Source of the DNA: Gracilaria domingensis
Taxonomy: Eukaryota > Rhodophyta > Florideophyceae > Gracilariales > Gracilariaceae
Direction: 5' to 3'
Assembly (NCBI GenBank): GCA_022539475.1
Contig: VCMS01000169.1
Span: 425,655-489,654 of the forward strand
Length of the DNA stretch: 64,000 bases
Shown here: piece by piece, positions 1 through 9,828 of the stretch
Layout of the letters: every line of letters starts with the position of its first letter
Position numbering within the stretch: the first letter of the stretch is position 1
Position numbers and translations under genes: made by a program
The notes under the pieces: generated by a model
Seen by the model: only the letters and a program-made list of their open reading frames with translations
Database searches by the model: none
Told to the model about the DNA's origin: nothing

Positions 1-27
1 TTGTCTAGTTTGATATATGTGCACGGC

Positions 28-590
28 GTGTGCTAGCGAAATCACTGCCGGAAGAGCCGGGGGAGGGCTTTGGGAGGTCTCCGGAGGTGCCAGAATGTGG
101 CCAGAAGGTGCCGCGGGCGGGGGGGGTCGGTCGTGTTAGGGTAGGTACCCTAACACGACCGGACCCCCCCGCCCGCCGGGACGTTTTGGACGATTTTTTG
201 AAAAAGTGCGATTTTATGCCGCGGGCGGGGGGGGTCGGTCGTGTTAGGGTAGGTACCCTAACACGACCGGACCCCCCCGCCCGCGGGCACGTTTTGGACG
301 ATTTTTTGAAAAATTGCGATTTTAAAATGTGCGATTTTATGCCGCGGGCGGGGGGGTCGGTCGTGTTAGGGTAGGTACCCTAACACGACCGACCCCCCCC
401 GCCCGCGGGCATAAAATCGACCTTTTTCAAAAATCGTCCAAAACGTCCCGCGGGCGGGGGGGTCCGGTCGTGTTAGGGTACCTACCCTAACACGACCGAC
501 CCCCCCCGCCCGCGGGCACCTTCTGGCACATTCCGGCGCCTTCCCGGGACCTCCCAAAACACGCCGCCCGCAGTGATTTCGCTACACCCG
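28..590. mobile_element. Fold-back element: long inverted repeat with four palindromic cores
   Basis: The two outer arms are inverted copies. Near 35 the sequence reads TAGCGAAATCACTGCC and near 575-588 its complement ends ...GTGATTTCGCTA. Inside lie four near-perfect palindromes of about 68 bases (about 111-178, 219-288, 342-410, 448-518). Each is built as GC-rich arm, GTGTTAGGGTA, central GGTACC, then the mirror arm. AT-rich spacers (GATTTTTTGAAAAA) separate them. No protein is credible; frames through it only read the repeat. The G-runs could form quadruplexes and the arms should form stable hairpins. A truncated copy lies at 56590-56945. This looks like a non-autonomous fold-back element; no clear target duplication was found. 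Confidence 0.75.
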
Positions 591-939
591 GCCGCCGGTA
601 CGTTGGCGCCGCTGTCCACGTGTATTGCGGGAGTAGGCTGTACATGGAAGTGAATGAGTGTACTCTTGACTACTGTGCAAAGCATTTGAAGAGCAGATTA
701 GAGAGCGCAACCATTGCTCGCGTGAGTCATCATTGCGCGAACTCCACGACTCTAAAGCGTACAATCAGCGTGCGAGTGGCCACGGACAGGACACGGACGA
801 GACTGCCAGTGCGCTGGGAGGAGCTGCCGAAAGCGGGGGTGCCCAGCGTAAGTCGCCATTTAAAGGCTCGCATCCGTTCTTGTATCGTCCAGAGCGAGCG
901 TATTGTTGATATACACCGTTCACTGCAATAGCTGTTCAA
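591..939 (+). promoter_or_regulatory. 5' flank of the ParB-oxygenase gene
   Basis: This stretch between the fold-back element and the first ATG is conserved in copy C (56946-57300) and absent from copy B. It holds a TATA-like CATTTAAAGG near 860 and a pyrimidine-rich TTCACTGC near 920, about 15-20 bases before the ATG at 940. Its conservation next to the gene start suggests a promoter and 5' UTR, but no experimental signal can be read from sequence alone. Confidence 0.35.
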
Positions 940-3900
940 ATGAAGCCAACTCGTGTTCGAAAGCGTACGCAAAGCGTGACTCCTCGCACTCGGCGGAGCA
1001 CTCGATTATTGCAAGGTGGAATGCGGGTTTCTCTGCAGATGGATATTGAGAATGAAGGAAAGGTGATAGTCGGGGAAGCGTTGTTGCATGGAATTGGAGT
1101 GTTCTACGCCGCGATTGCACGGGAAGCAATTGGACCCAGGTCTTGTGGTGGTTCATAATATTCTCATCAGTCGAAGCGGTCAGACGTTCTACCCTTACCG
1201 GGCGGAGGGCCTGGATCTTCCACAATATATCCAGGATCTCCGGACGGCCGCTCCTTGGGATGAGAAAATGATGGAACCGGTGGCAGCCAGCATTCCGGCG
1301 TCCAAGCGAGGAACGGTGAGCGCTATGAGTGAGGTGATGACGCCGAAAGCCGCACGGAGCCAATTCGAAGTTCATCAACACCGAGAGGTAGCGCATCAGT
1401 AGCACCTCCGCGGGCAGGTCCGTCGTCTGTTACGAAGCGGTCTATGGAGACGAGAGCATCCCCAGCTACGAAGCGGACAGGTCAAACAAAGTCTACCTCC
1501 GCTACGAAGCCCACTGCGTCGAAAAGGGCATCTCCTGCGATGAATCAGACCGTCGACACAAGGGGATCTTCTGCGTCGAAACAGACGGTTCAGCAGGGGA
1601 CGGCTGTGCAAGAGGAGGAAGATGAGATCATGAAAGGTCCCCTTCCAGACGCGGATGCGCAATCCGCGCAAGGAGCTGGTCCATCTGTACCCCAAACTGC
1701 ACCAGAAACTGCGGAGCAGCAGGACGATGACGTTGTGCTTCTGTCCGCAAGAATGGCACGTTCAAGTGTTCTGGCGAGCGGTCTGGAACACAAGGGACAC
1801 CTACTCGGAGCAAGACGTACAGACGAATTCGTCAGAAGGTACCAAAGGTGAACCTCAATCACTACCGGATGGTTGTTGTTACTGTTGACATCACTCTGGT
1901 GGACACTCCGCCCAATTTACTCCGTGGAGTAAGTAAACGCCACGTTGAAGCCCTTGTGAAGAGTATGGAGGAGCGGGGGATATTGCAGTCGATGGGTTCT
2001 CCAGTGGTGGCCTTACAAGATGCTACTACGGGAGAGAGGGATACTGACAAGGGACGCCTAACGAAGAAGTGCTTCATTGTAGATGGTTTGCATCGTCTGA
2101 AAGCTATACAATATTTGGCAGCGACTGGTGCACCGAAGTGGAAGCGATTAGCCAAGTTTTGGCGTTGCAATCTGCTGATACGAAGAGATGGGAGGCCCAT
2201 TGGGATGAAGGAATTGTTATGTGTTGCTTCGTACCTCAATGAGTCGACGAGTACCATGCGAAGGATGATGTTTGCAGACAAGATACACTCTATAGTTAGT
2301 GTGGTCGCCATTCTAATTGAAGATGTTGAGGGGGTGACGCCGGCAGACGTGGATCCTGCAGAAGTGACAGAAGTGTTGAAGGAGAGCCAACTGATTGGGA
2401 CTGTGCAAGAGCGTCAGTATCTGAGATATGCCAATGTCGCCCTGCAACTCATGTCTCGTGAGGGAATGCTGGCCCATTTCGAGGATATATGTGAGACTGT
2501 GAGTGACATAGGTCTCACACATCTGTCCCATACTCCGCTATATGTTTTGGATGCCGAGGAGTTTTCCTTCATTCTTGATTGTCTTCAGATGTTTCTATTG
2601 AAGGGCAAGTCGACGAAGACAAAGCAATGGAAAAGCTTTGAGGAGGTTCGAGGTTTCTTTTATGATAGAGCAGTGTCTCTGTTCCGCGCGGCTAGAGCAG
2701 TGAGGAATGAACTGAACGAGGAAGAGTCCATGGAAGTGTTCCTGAAACGCGAAGTCAGTCTTTCTGCTCCATCGAATGAAGATGACGTTGAAGACCCAGA
2801 CAACAACGCAGCTGTGTATCAGTTCCTTTTGGGACAAGTTGTGAACTTCAACACATTGCCGCGTGTTCGGAGCAGGACGAACTCAATTAGAACTGCCACG
2901 ACTTCCGTTCAGAATCGATTGCGGACGATGCTCAAGGTAATTCCGCCCCCCGCACCAGTGAAGCAGTCCGTGACGAAGAGGAGGACTCCCGCTGCTGCTG
3001 CTGCAACATCTGCCAGTGAAGAAGGGGAGCCGCGAAGAAGTGCACGAGAACGGGCGCAGGTGAGTTATAGGGAAATGAGCACGGCCGAAATCGAGGTGCC
3101 ATAGAAGTTCTGGATAGCTCTGAAGAAGAACAGCGGGCTCCGCCGAGGAAGAAACGGAGAAAGACTTTCACACAACAGATGAGATCTACTCTGAACAGCA
3201 TGACACCGGATGACCTGATGTCTCAACTAAATGAACATGTGCTGAGAGGAAGGTCGATGAAGGTTCAGTTCGTGGCATTGGGAGAGGGAGCGAATGCAGA
3301 GAACGCAGGCAGTTCTGCATTTGTGGATGACGATGAGCTTCTTTCTGTGACAGTTCCACGGGTTGTCACCGTCGAGAAAGATGCTGCGCCAGACGATCAG
3401 CAAGAGACAGGTGGGGGGTCATTTGATGACGAGTTACCTACAGCTCTTCCGGAATCTGAGGAGCACGGACTTGTTCGAGGTGACCCATATGATGGCCCAC
3501 GAACCCATCATGGTGCGGGTATGCCAGGCTGAGACCGCAGGAATGGCAAGGGAAGAACGTAATTGAGCACAAGGACCCCTGGCTCAGAGTCATTCACTTG
3601 CCGAAGGGACATAGGTCGGAGCTGCTAAGTGTCTCGAATCTCAGAGATGTACACCATCTTGTCTTTTGGCACGCTGCAAGGGCTGAACATCGCCTACGGG
3701 CGGAGACATTTGGTATGCAGTATCCTCGTACTCGACCGACAGGTATGGATGATGAAGAGGTGCTGTGGGTTGCTGCGAAGGAGCATGACGAATTTGGGCA
3801 AATGTTCTTCGCCCGAATGCAAGCTGAGCTAAGGCAGAATGGATATTGCGTGCTTGATGGCTTTGCGACGGATAATGGTGTCCCTAAATGGGAGGAGTTG

Positions 3901-4851
3901 GAAGAAGTTCGGGAGTTCGGAGATGTGTCGGGGAAGTTGGTGGACTTCTTCGAGAATGAGTATGGAGCGATGCCGGATATACGGAAAGGAGAGGAACAGA
4001 AGTCGTTTGTTCAAATAATCAACGATGATGAAGGATGGAAGGACGGTAGCGATGGACCATTTGAGGGGAGAGTGATGTCGACACGTTGGGGTACGGTGGA
4101 GAAGCCGGAGGATAATGAGGAGCTCAGGTGGGTTGTAAGGTCGCGTGCTTTACTTGATGTTCGAATGGGTACAATTGCTGCGGCTTTGGGACTATGGGAC
4201 AATGAAAGGGAAGCTGTGAAGATGTACACTCCGAAAACTGGTGGTCGATTTCTGGGGACGACGAGAAAGTGCAAGCGCCAGACGCTGCACACCGACTTCA
4301 GTGGTCTGGTTACGAAGGAAACAATGAATACTGGCAACCCCGGATACTTTGTAATGGCCTCTGGGAAAGAGGGCTTTCCTCTCTGGGTGAGCGCTGGAAG
4401 CCATCAACTGGTGGGGATGAACAACCAACAGTTGCGAGTGATGTCGGAGGTGTATCCAGCGAAGAAGATAATCATCCCACCGTACTCTGTATTCGTGGGC
4501 CGTGGTGATGTGACACATGCTGGAGCAAGTGGGAAGGACAAGGTGGATAGGCCCGAGTCTATGGATTTGCTGGTTAGATACCACATGTACATGGTACCAG
4601 AGGGCTACGCACTACCTGATGCTGTTCATCGGGTGCGGGATTTCCGACCCACGTTTGTCAATGGTGACGAGGAGGAGGAGGCGGAGGATGAACTGTTGTC
4701 CGATAAGGAGGGTGGGGCGGTTGACATGGACGAAGACCAAGTGGTCGTGGAGATTGGTGTGGAAGCGGACGCCGGTAGAACCGAAGTGCTCGAGAGTAGT
4801 AGTGATGACGATTTGCCAATAATGAGGCTGCGAGCGCCTCGAAGTGGATGA
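940..4851 (+). pseudogene. ParB-like / 2OG-Fe(II) oxygenase fusion protein, copy A (broken)
   Basis: This is a decayed copy of the gene best read at 20305-24213. Start: ATG at 940, giving a basic N-terminus MKPTRVRKRT that is shared with copy C at 57301 and so is probably the native start. Order of parts: basic leader and a conserved region of unknown type, a Ser/Thr/Lys-rich linker, a ParB-like domain (about 1872-2320; motif FIVDGLHRLKA), a helical middle, an acidic linker, and an oxygenase-like C-terminus (about 3800-4620; H-T-D and a downstream H in VTHAG). Against copy B it has about six single-base deletions, near 1098, 1112, 1346, 1770, 3075 and 3500, so it cannot make the whole protein. 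The oxygenase part (3598-4851) is one open frame. No splice sites explain the shifts. Confidence 0.75.
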
Positions 4852-5187
4852 GAATGAGATGATTAGTAAATTATGTGTGTCTTGCGAGTATTAAGAGTAG
4901 TATACTATTACAAGGCTATACATATGAACATAGAAAAGGTGCGGCAGGCTGGTAATTGAACAAATGTCAAACGTCTTTGGTCCAGTTGCGTCTAATTGCA
5001 ACATGCCAAATGCTCGGTATCGTTAACATCATTGGTGGCACCAGTCAATTCGCAATTGAACATGTAGCGTCCTAACACTTCTGAAACTGCACTTAAGGTT
5101 GCTTTTAAGAGAAGTATGAAACTGAGAAGTCTATACAGTTCCTGTCTATGCGGTACTTGTGGCAGTATGGTGACTGTATCAGGAAAA
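4852..5187. other. Spacer after the ParB-oxygenase gene, conserved in copy B
   Basis: AT-richer non-coding sequence, nearly identical to 24214-24549. No gene is seen. It probably contains the 3' UTR of the ParB-oxygenase gene and the promoter of the HAD-like gene. TATTAAGAGTAGTATACTAT near 4890 is a short imperfect palindrome. Confidence 0.4.
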
Positions 5188-6059
5188 ATGGCAGAGGAAC
5201 AGAGAGACTTGGCGGAAATTTCACCAATACCTTGTCTAAGTTCATATATGCCAATGGTTACGGTATATTAAGTTCCGTTGATGGAACGTTGAGAAGAGAA
5301 GGAGAGTCAATTCCAGAAGAAGTTGTGAAGTGTATGAAGTTCATTGACGAACGTGTTGGTTTCGGACTTGTCACAGGGGGTGATGTGGGCGACGTGGAGG
5401 GGAAAATGGAAGGACTCGGAGACTATAAGTTTGGTGTCTCGGCGAATCATGGAGCTTTCCTGCGTTTCTCTGACGAGAGGGAAATTAAGGGTGCATTCAA
5501 TGATCACACCCTTGACCACACTGTTGACGGACTACTGTTCCTGGCAAGGGATTTGAATAGGAGGCATGGTATTGTGAATGATGATGAAAGGGGTTCGTGG
5601 AGACCAGAAGTGATAGTGGCCTTCCCAATTTCGTGTACAACAAACTGTGGCAGTGGAAGAAGAAGTGGATTCTGCTATTGGGGACCTGTTGCAGAAGATG
5701 GATGCGTTTGTTATCTATCCGGCGATAAAAGTTGCGAAATTGTGGACAAGCGATACACAAAAGGAAGCGGAGGAGAAAATCTTGTGGATAATGAACCGAG
5801 ATTTATTGATACGGATGACGTCGTGACGTTCGGAAGTGCTTTGAGCGACGGGCCTTTGCATGAGGTAGGCGTGTACGGCGTTCACGTCAAAGAAGATTGT
5901 ATCCCGGGTGGAGTACACAACCTGTTCGAAAGCGTGGAGGATGTACATTCGACAATTATGTTGGTGGCTCTGTTGTACGGCTACGAGGAAAAGCAGCACG
6001 ATAAAAACCACCATGATCATAAAAGGGTATTGAGATATATACGACACTTTTATTACTGA
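5188..6059 (+). pseudogene. HAD-superfamily phosphatase relative, catalytic Asp lost
   Basis: The frame carries the HAD pattern: motif I region SSVDGTL, motif II LVTGGD, a FGVSANHGAF cap-side motif, and a C-terminal FGSALSDGP that corresponds to the Mg-binding motif. The arrangement resembles small Cof/trehalose-phosphatase-type HAD enzymes. The usual nucleophile Asp (first D of DxDGT) is Ser here, whereas the paralogue at 6075-7061 keeps DIDGT, so this copy should not form the phospho-aspartate. By comparison with copy B (24550) the start is ATG 5188, but one C is missing near 5221, which shifts the N-terminus. Part of the middle (about 5560-5760) aligns poorly and may hold more shifts. It follows the ParB-oxygenase gene and lies tail to tail with its paralogue. 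Confidence 0.6.
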
Positions 6060-6074
6060 GATCTCATATCATAG

Positions 6075-7061
6075 CTAAGTATTACAGGCATCGTAGCACT
6101 TGAAACAAATTCCAAGAGCATTTCTAAACCATTGACACTTGCATTTTCTGTACCCGTACAGTTCTGCCACCCTTCTGATGGTCTCATGCACGTCCTCCAC
6201 CCCATCAACAAGATATGTTACCGCTGCTGGATGGTCGTCTCCCTTCACATGAACTGCCAGGGTTGCCATTTCATATAGAGGGCCATCATTGGAAGCATTC
6301 CCGAAAGCAACGATTAAATGTGTGTCGAACTGGGGGTCGTTTTCAACCAAGGCTAGCGCCCCACTTTTTTCGTGAAACGAATGTCCCCTATGTCACAGTT
6401 TTCATCTTGAGGGTACGCAACCAGGTTCGGAAAGGATGTCAACACTTTGAAATACCGGAGTTAACTTCTGTTTTCCACTTCGACAGTCCATTGTACGTGA
6501 AGTTAGGGAGTCCACTGTCTTTTCTAGTGCTCACCACTGCTTGTTGACGCTCTTCGTGAAGTCCGTGCGATTCATTTAAGGAGAGTGCAAGTCTCTCAAG
6601 TCGGCTGCACATCTTTCGTAGCCTTCCCTGTCAAGGTCCTGATCAATTTCGGTACCATTGGATAATCTCACCCGTGCGCCTTGGTTTCCAGAGATGCCAA
6701 AAGTGTAGCCACCCAGGTGCTCCATGAAACTCTCGGCATCCTCTATATCTCGCCCAGTAGCAATTCCGAAACCAACGCGTGCGTTGATGTACTTCATGCA
6801 TTTGACTGTTTCGGCAGGAATGTTCTCCCCAGCTCTTTTCAGAGTACCGTCAATATCACTAATCACGGCGTAGCCATTTTCGAATATTTCGTTAGCCAGC
6901 TGCTGAGGAGTTACTTCTTGGGCTCTAACTTCTGAGTTATACATGTTTCGAAAGCTTTCGAAAGGGTTCGTTTTGCAAATGGGTGTGGGTATACGAATGG
7001 AAGGATGTGATTGATGTTCACAAGGTGTTTCGTAGTATAAAAAGAGTCTAAGAACGACCAT
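6075..7061 (-). pseudogene. HAD-superfamily phosphatase, DIDGT-type (interrupted)
   Basis: On the minus strand, 7061-6576 reads a HAD N-terminus with SDIDGTL (both Asp present), ATGRD and GISGNQGARV. 6350-6075 reads the C-terminal half with AFGNASNDGP. The intervening 225 bases carry stops in each frame but retain recognisable similarity to the plus-strand paralogue, so the gene has decayed by at least two shifts or stops. Likely starts are 7061, or 6944 (MYNSEVRAQE). The family suggests a soluble sugar-phosphate phosphatase; no substrate can be named. It is tail to tail with 5188-6059, 15 bases apart, consistent with an inverted duplication. Confidence 0.6.
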
Positions 7062-7568
7062 ATACGGGTATTGTAGTACTGTTTTAAAACGTTACTAGGA
7101 GGAGAAGTTTTTGCATCGATTTGAAGTAAAGAAAGGATGATTTAGTCATAAATTATATGTACGGGTTCAAGTGGGTAAAGAAAACTGTAAATATCTTTAC
7201 ATGAGCTTAGAAATCAAGAAGAGTAAAACAACCTCCATTATGGGTTGAACCCATAAAAGGTTTACCTTACTTTATATGGGTGCCCCAAGTAATGCAAACG
7301 CTTAGTTCTTCAGAAATATCACAATTTTTGTACTTTTTTCGTTACTAGTATCGTGCACTTTAATGATATGGAATGACCATTTTCTATCTAGCAAAATCTT
7401 AGCGAAGTATTAGTGATAACGGATGTAGGATTTAAAGGGGCATATTTGAACCACAGAAGGACGAACAATATAAGTAATGTAATAGGAACAGGTCATTTCG
7501 ATAAAGTAACTTTTATGTTTAACTATCTCTAAAAGGTTTAGAACACCGAAAAGTCATGTGTTCTAACC
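7062..7568. other. AT-rich spacer
   Basis: About 500 bases with no supportable gene. From 7488 onward the sequence is shared with copy C (57401 onward). 6510-7487 is absent from C, which marks a deletion boundary in C. CCATTATGGGTTGAACCCATAAAAGG near 7235 contains a small inverted repeat (ATGGGTT/AACCCAT). Confidence 0.3.
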
Positions 7569-8471
7569 TCAAAGCTGGGGGAATGGGGAGGGGGATAACT
7601 TTTCCTTAACAACGTTGACGTAGTTTGTATGAAAAGGAGCGAGGTCACTGCCTACAATGTTTCTTTCTTGGCGGGAAAAGTGGTAGAAGTACGCGTTCCT
7701 AAACTGAAAGTCGGAGAAAGAAGTAGGGAAGCCAACGAGAGTTTTCCCATATGCAAGAAGTCGCCCAACGGTCTCTTCCAGGTTGAAAGTAGTACCTGTC
7801 TTAAGCGAAACTATCTTCAACAGCTCTTTCATTATTGTGAGCACAATCGTACTGCACTCCGTAGCGACTACGTCCATAGGAATGAAACCTCTTGAGGCCC
7901 CGACGATGTTGAACGCTGATAGCCACACGAGCTTCTCATAATAGCTTACGAGAAATGTGTCTTCGTCGACAACCCGGCAAGTGAGACCCATAGACCTAAA
8001 CCTGTCTGCAACGTTGGAGGCCCACTTTCCTGTTGCGACAGTGAGACCATCCGGACTTTGAGGAGTGACACCATCCTGCGGAGCTGCGTTTCTTGAGGGG
8101 ACACCAACGTATAGGACAACTTTTGAACATTTGTCCACACCGAGCTTCGAAAGCAATGGTATGATGTCTCCATTCTGGAAGAAAACGAGATTCTCTCTGA
8201 GCGAATAAGGGCAAGCCTGAATTACGGTCTCCAGGGTGTTCGTTCTTCCACAAACTAGTATCGGTACATCAGAAAGATGAGAGGTTGCAGCCATGCTGCA
8301 GAATTCGTGTGCGGAAATGACCGTATCTTCTTCGTTCGCCAGCATGGTACCTATGCGCCCCCTTCCAACAATAACGGCCCGAGTCCTTCGAGCGGGAGAC
8401 GAGGCCTGAGGGACGTCAGAGTATCTGGGACTCGGAGGCGGAGTGGGAGGCATGTCGGACTGGGAGTTCAT
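7569..8471 (-). CDS. Ketopantoate reductase-like NAD(P)-binding protein
   Basis: A 300-residue frame, close to the usual PanE/ApbA length. Start chosen at the ATG 8471-8469 (MNSQSDMPPT), because codons further upstream encode low-complexity sequence. Residues about 33-42 carry a Rossmann-type VGRGRIGTML, near 110 there is LVFFQNGD (Asn of the family), and YYEKLVWLSAFN near 195 matches the catalytic-Lys helix of 2-dehydropantoate 2-reductases. The N-terminal 30 residues are Pro/Ser-rich. The frame is intact here and has one stop in the second copy (57939-58841). It may act in pantothenate/CoA synthesis or on another 2-keto acid; sequence alone does not separate these. It sits in the repeated cassette with the epimerase fragment and the coiled-coil gene. 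Confidence 0.65.
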   Translation of the reverse strand: MNSQSDMPPTPPPSPRYSDVPQASSPARRTRAVIVGRGRIGTMLANEEDTVISAHEFCSMAATSHLSDVPILVCGRTNTLETVIQACPYSLRENLVFFQNGDIIPLLSKLGVDKCSKVVLYVGVPSRNAAPQDGVTPQSPDGLTVATGKWASNVADRFRSMGLTCRVVDEDTFLVSYYEKLVWLSAFNIVGASRGFIPMDVVATECSTIVLTIMKELLKIVSLKTGTTFNLEETVGRLLAYGKTLVGFPTSFSDFQFRNAYFYHFSRQERNIVGSDLAPFHTNYVNVVKEKLSPSPFPQL

Positions 8472-8855
8472 TGCAAGTGTTCGATTGTTTTTGTGTGACG
8501 ATAAAAATGGAACATGGGGCGGAGAACTGCTGGGGTAAAGAGTGATACGTAAGTACAAACGGTTGGGAAGCGCAGAACGGGAACATGGTTCACTTTGTGA
8601 AAGTGAGCGAAATGTATGATATGTGATTGTACTGAATGAATGATAGGGCTTGTATGAGACGAGAAGCCACAAAGTGTGATGATGTTTTATGAAAGGTAGG
8701 TGGAAGAGTAAAAAGTGTGCAATGAATGAAACTGATTTCGAACCTGAGTTGTAAAGTAGTTGTAAAGTACGAGTTACGGGGAGCTTGAATACAGGATGAA
8801 AGGAGCCATTTTGGCTTCATAAATGAGGTGAACGGGTTTTATAGCTTCAATCGGA
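8472..8855. promoter_or_regulatory. Divergent spacer upstream of the reductase-like gene
   Basis: Non-coding sequence between the minus-strand reductase and the plus-strand epimerase fragment, conserved at 58842-59225. A direct repeat GTTGTAAAGTA occurs twice near 8750-8770. Probably the reductase promoter and 5' UTR; no defined site can be proved. Confidence 0.3.
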
Positions 8856-8865
8856 TTGCCATGAT

Positions 8866-9189
8866 TAAAAGGATGGAGTTGGGTTGCGCCCGAATACGTC
8901 TATAAAGGTCGTAGAAGCACTTATGAAGGAAGGAGTTGTAGACATGTTATTGTTGATGACGGTGGAGCCAGGGTTTGGAGGACAGGCGTTTATGGAGGGT
9001 GTTCTTGATAAGGTGCGACATGCAAGGAAGTTGTACCCAAGAATAGGGATACAGGTGGATGGAGGTATTGGACTGAGTACTGTGAAAGCAGTAGTGAAGG
9101 CCGGTGCAAACATTTCAGTTGCAGGATCTGCCATCTTTGGCTCGAGTAACCCAGCTCATGTCATAGCTGGTTTTCGAAAGGTTGGTTAG
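8866..9189 (+). pseudogene. rpe: Ribulose-phosphate 3-epimerase, C-terminal half only
   Basis: The frame encodes the second half of the TIM barrel of ribulose-phosphate 3-epimerase: RPNTSIKVVEAL, LLLMTVEPGFGGQAF, QVDGGIGLSTV with the catalytic Asp, and SVAGSAIFGSSNP. These match the family closely and in order. The N-terminal half, including the first metal-binding His/Asp residues, is absent, and no ATG lies in frame before the conserved part. It is about 105 residues against a usual 220-230, so it is a captured or truncated fragment unless an upstream exon lies outside the repeat. The second copy is at 59236-59547. Confidence 0.75.
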
Positions 9190-9199
9190 AGATAGTAGC

Positions 9200-9640
9200 A
9201 TAAAATTATTGTTTATTACATTGTTACCTTTACGTGTTATCACAACTAAATTCTCCTTCTCCATTGGAGATGTATTTCTCTTGTATGACAACCGGGAAAG
9301 GATGTGAGAGAACATCAATATATCCCCAGTGGACGCTGAGAGGGAGGATGAACTACTCTACGTGCTATCATTGTTACCCATCCGGTGTCGAGTGGTGACA
9401 TATTCTTTTTTTGTCACAACCCAGACAGGATGTGACGGAAGAAGAACATGCCCCCAGTCGAGACAGAGGGTGAGCAACTCTAAGTACAATCACTAGTCCC
9501 TAGCTTGCCTCCACTGGCAATATCTTCCTGTTTTGCTATAACCATCGAGTGAGGTTATGCTGGAAGAGAAAAATATCGCCGGTCGAGGCGAGGTGGGTGG
9601 GGATTATGTGAGCGCGAAGAGGAGACAGAGAGATGGCGCT
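9200..9640. repeat. Three diverged tandem units downstream of the epimerase fragment
   Basis: Three related stretches follow one another at roughly 9250-9370, 9371-9490 and 9500-9600. Each has a GATGTGA-type element followed by CCCCAGT or a similar (G/C)AG(T/G) motif and a purine-rich GAGGGNGGATGA-like end. The same array is kept at 59600-60000. No gene is seen. Confidence 0.4.
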
Positions 9641-9828
9641 TAAATAGTGGAAGGTGCGGAGGTGTACAGTAGATGTTTTGGCGGGAAATGGGATGAGGGA
9701 AACAGGGACAATCATGGTGCTGGATATAGCCCGTGTGGTTGGACAGTGGGGGTGGACAGCACAGTTTAGCTCGATTGCACTGTATCGCAGCGGAAACTTC
9801 GATCCAACTACTACTTGTTCTTCTGAAG

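Noticed and set aside
111-518. TTAGGG motifs suggesting telomere sequence
   Set aside because: The motif occurs once per palindrome arm and is not in tandem, so it is part of the fold-back core.
111-518. CRISPR-like array of regular repeats and spacers
   Set aside because: Repeats are long palindromes, spacers are repeated too, and the setting is eukaryotic.
30-685. Open frames of 60-110 codons through the palindromes
   Set aside because: They exist on both strands, translate the repeat and its mirror, and have no conserved start or family.
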